Positions 5,216 through 5,274 of a stretch of DNA of 5,274 nt are shown here, one piece after another. A program made the translations under genes and the position numbers. The stretch is taken from assembly GCA_036005325.1 (NCBI GenBank), contig DASYQR010000033.1, positions 1 through 5,274 on the forward strand, given 5' to 3'. The notes beneath the pieces were generated by a model. That model did not search any database. It was given only the letters and a program-made list of their open reading frames with translations, and was not told where the DNA came from. The first letter of the stretch is position 1; every line of letters starts with the position of its first letter. Source of the stretch: SCTG01 sp036005325 (GTDB taxonomy: Bacteria; Nitrospirota; Nitrospiria; Nitrospirales; NS-4).

Positions 5216-5274
5216 ATGAAGCGTTCACTACTTGCAATTGCAGTGATTTCAGGCTTTATGTTCCTGGCCTCTTC
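5216..5274 (+). CDS. Exported protein of unknown function, signal-peptide start only
   Basis: Only the first 19 complete codons plus two bases are in the window, reading MKRSLLAIAVISGFMFLAS, with the partial TC codon necessarily Ser. A Lys-Arg n-region followed by a hydrophobic core is a classical Sec signal peptide; the cleavage site is not yet reached, and a lipobox cannot be excluded. The start is decided by the GGAGG 7 nt upstream. Codons such as TCA, CTA, CTT, ATT, GCA and TTT are more A/T-ended than in the kinase upstream, and the leader is AT-rich, which could reflect high expression or different ancestry. Nothing supports a specific function. Confidence 0.75.
   Translation, partial: MKRSLLAIAVISGFMFLAS

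Overview
The window is a gene-dense, GC-rich stretch of bacterial chromosome (about 60% G+C by eye) carrying five genes or gene fragments with clear family assignments and one new gene start at the right edge. The style (Gram-negative type c-type cytochrome, multi-GAF soluble histidine kinase, archaeal/bacterial-type glycogen debranching enzyme) would fit a Nitrospira-like or other environmental Gram-negative bacterium, but this is a weak guess; nothing here fixes the taxon.

Left block, minus strand (3216 down to 1): a tightly packed run in the order cytochrome c (3216-2848), glycogen debranching enzyme (2845-815), ribose-5-phosphate isomerase rpiA (818-135) and the start of a dUTPase, dut (138 to the window edge). 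The junctions are a 2-nt gap, an ATGA overlap and a GTGA overlap, so the four are almost certainly one transcript with coupled translation. Three of the four fit a line from stored glucan through the pentose phosphate pathway to nucleotide-pool hygiene; the leading periplasmic cytochrome is the odd member. The debranching-enzyme/rpiA junction carries an A8 run that forms a perfect A AAA AAG slippery heptamer in the right frame to yield a fusion protein by -1 frameshifting.

Middle (3217-3368): a 152-nt divergent control region. It has a good sigma70-type promoter for the rightward gene, a weaker candidate for the leftward operon, and two short palindromes.

Right block, plus strand: a soluble sensor kinase with two GAF-like domains (3369-5102) whose H-box has Gln where the phospho-accepting His should be, although the ATP-binding motifs are largely kept. 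It has no response regulator next to it in the window. After it comes a 113-nt intergenic region with a perfect TTGACA box, nested inverted repeats and an AT-rich leader. This leads into a strong Shine-Dalgarno and the signal-peptide start of a new exported protein (5216 onward) that runs off the window. I saw no RNA genes, CRISPR arrays, insertion sequences or attachment sites.
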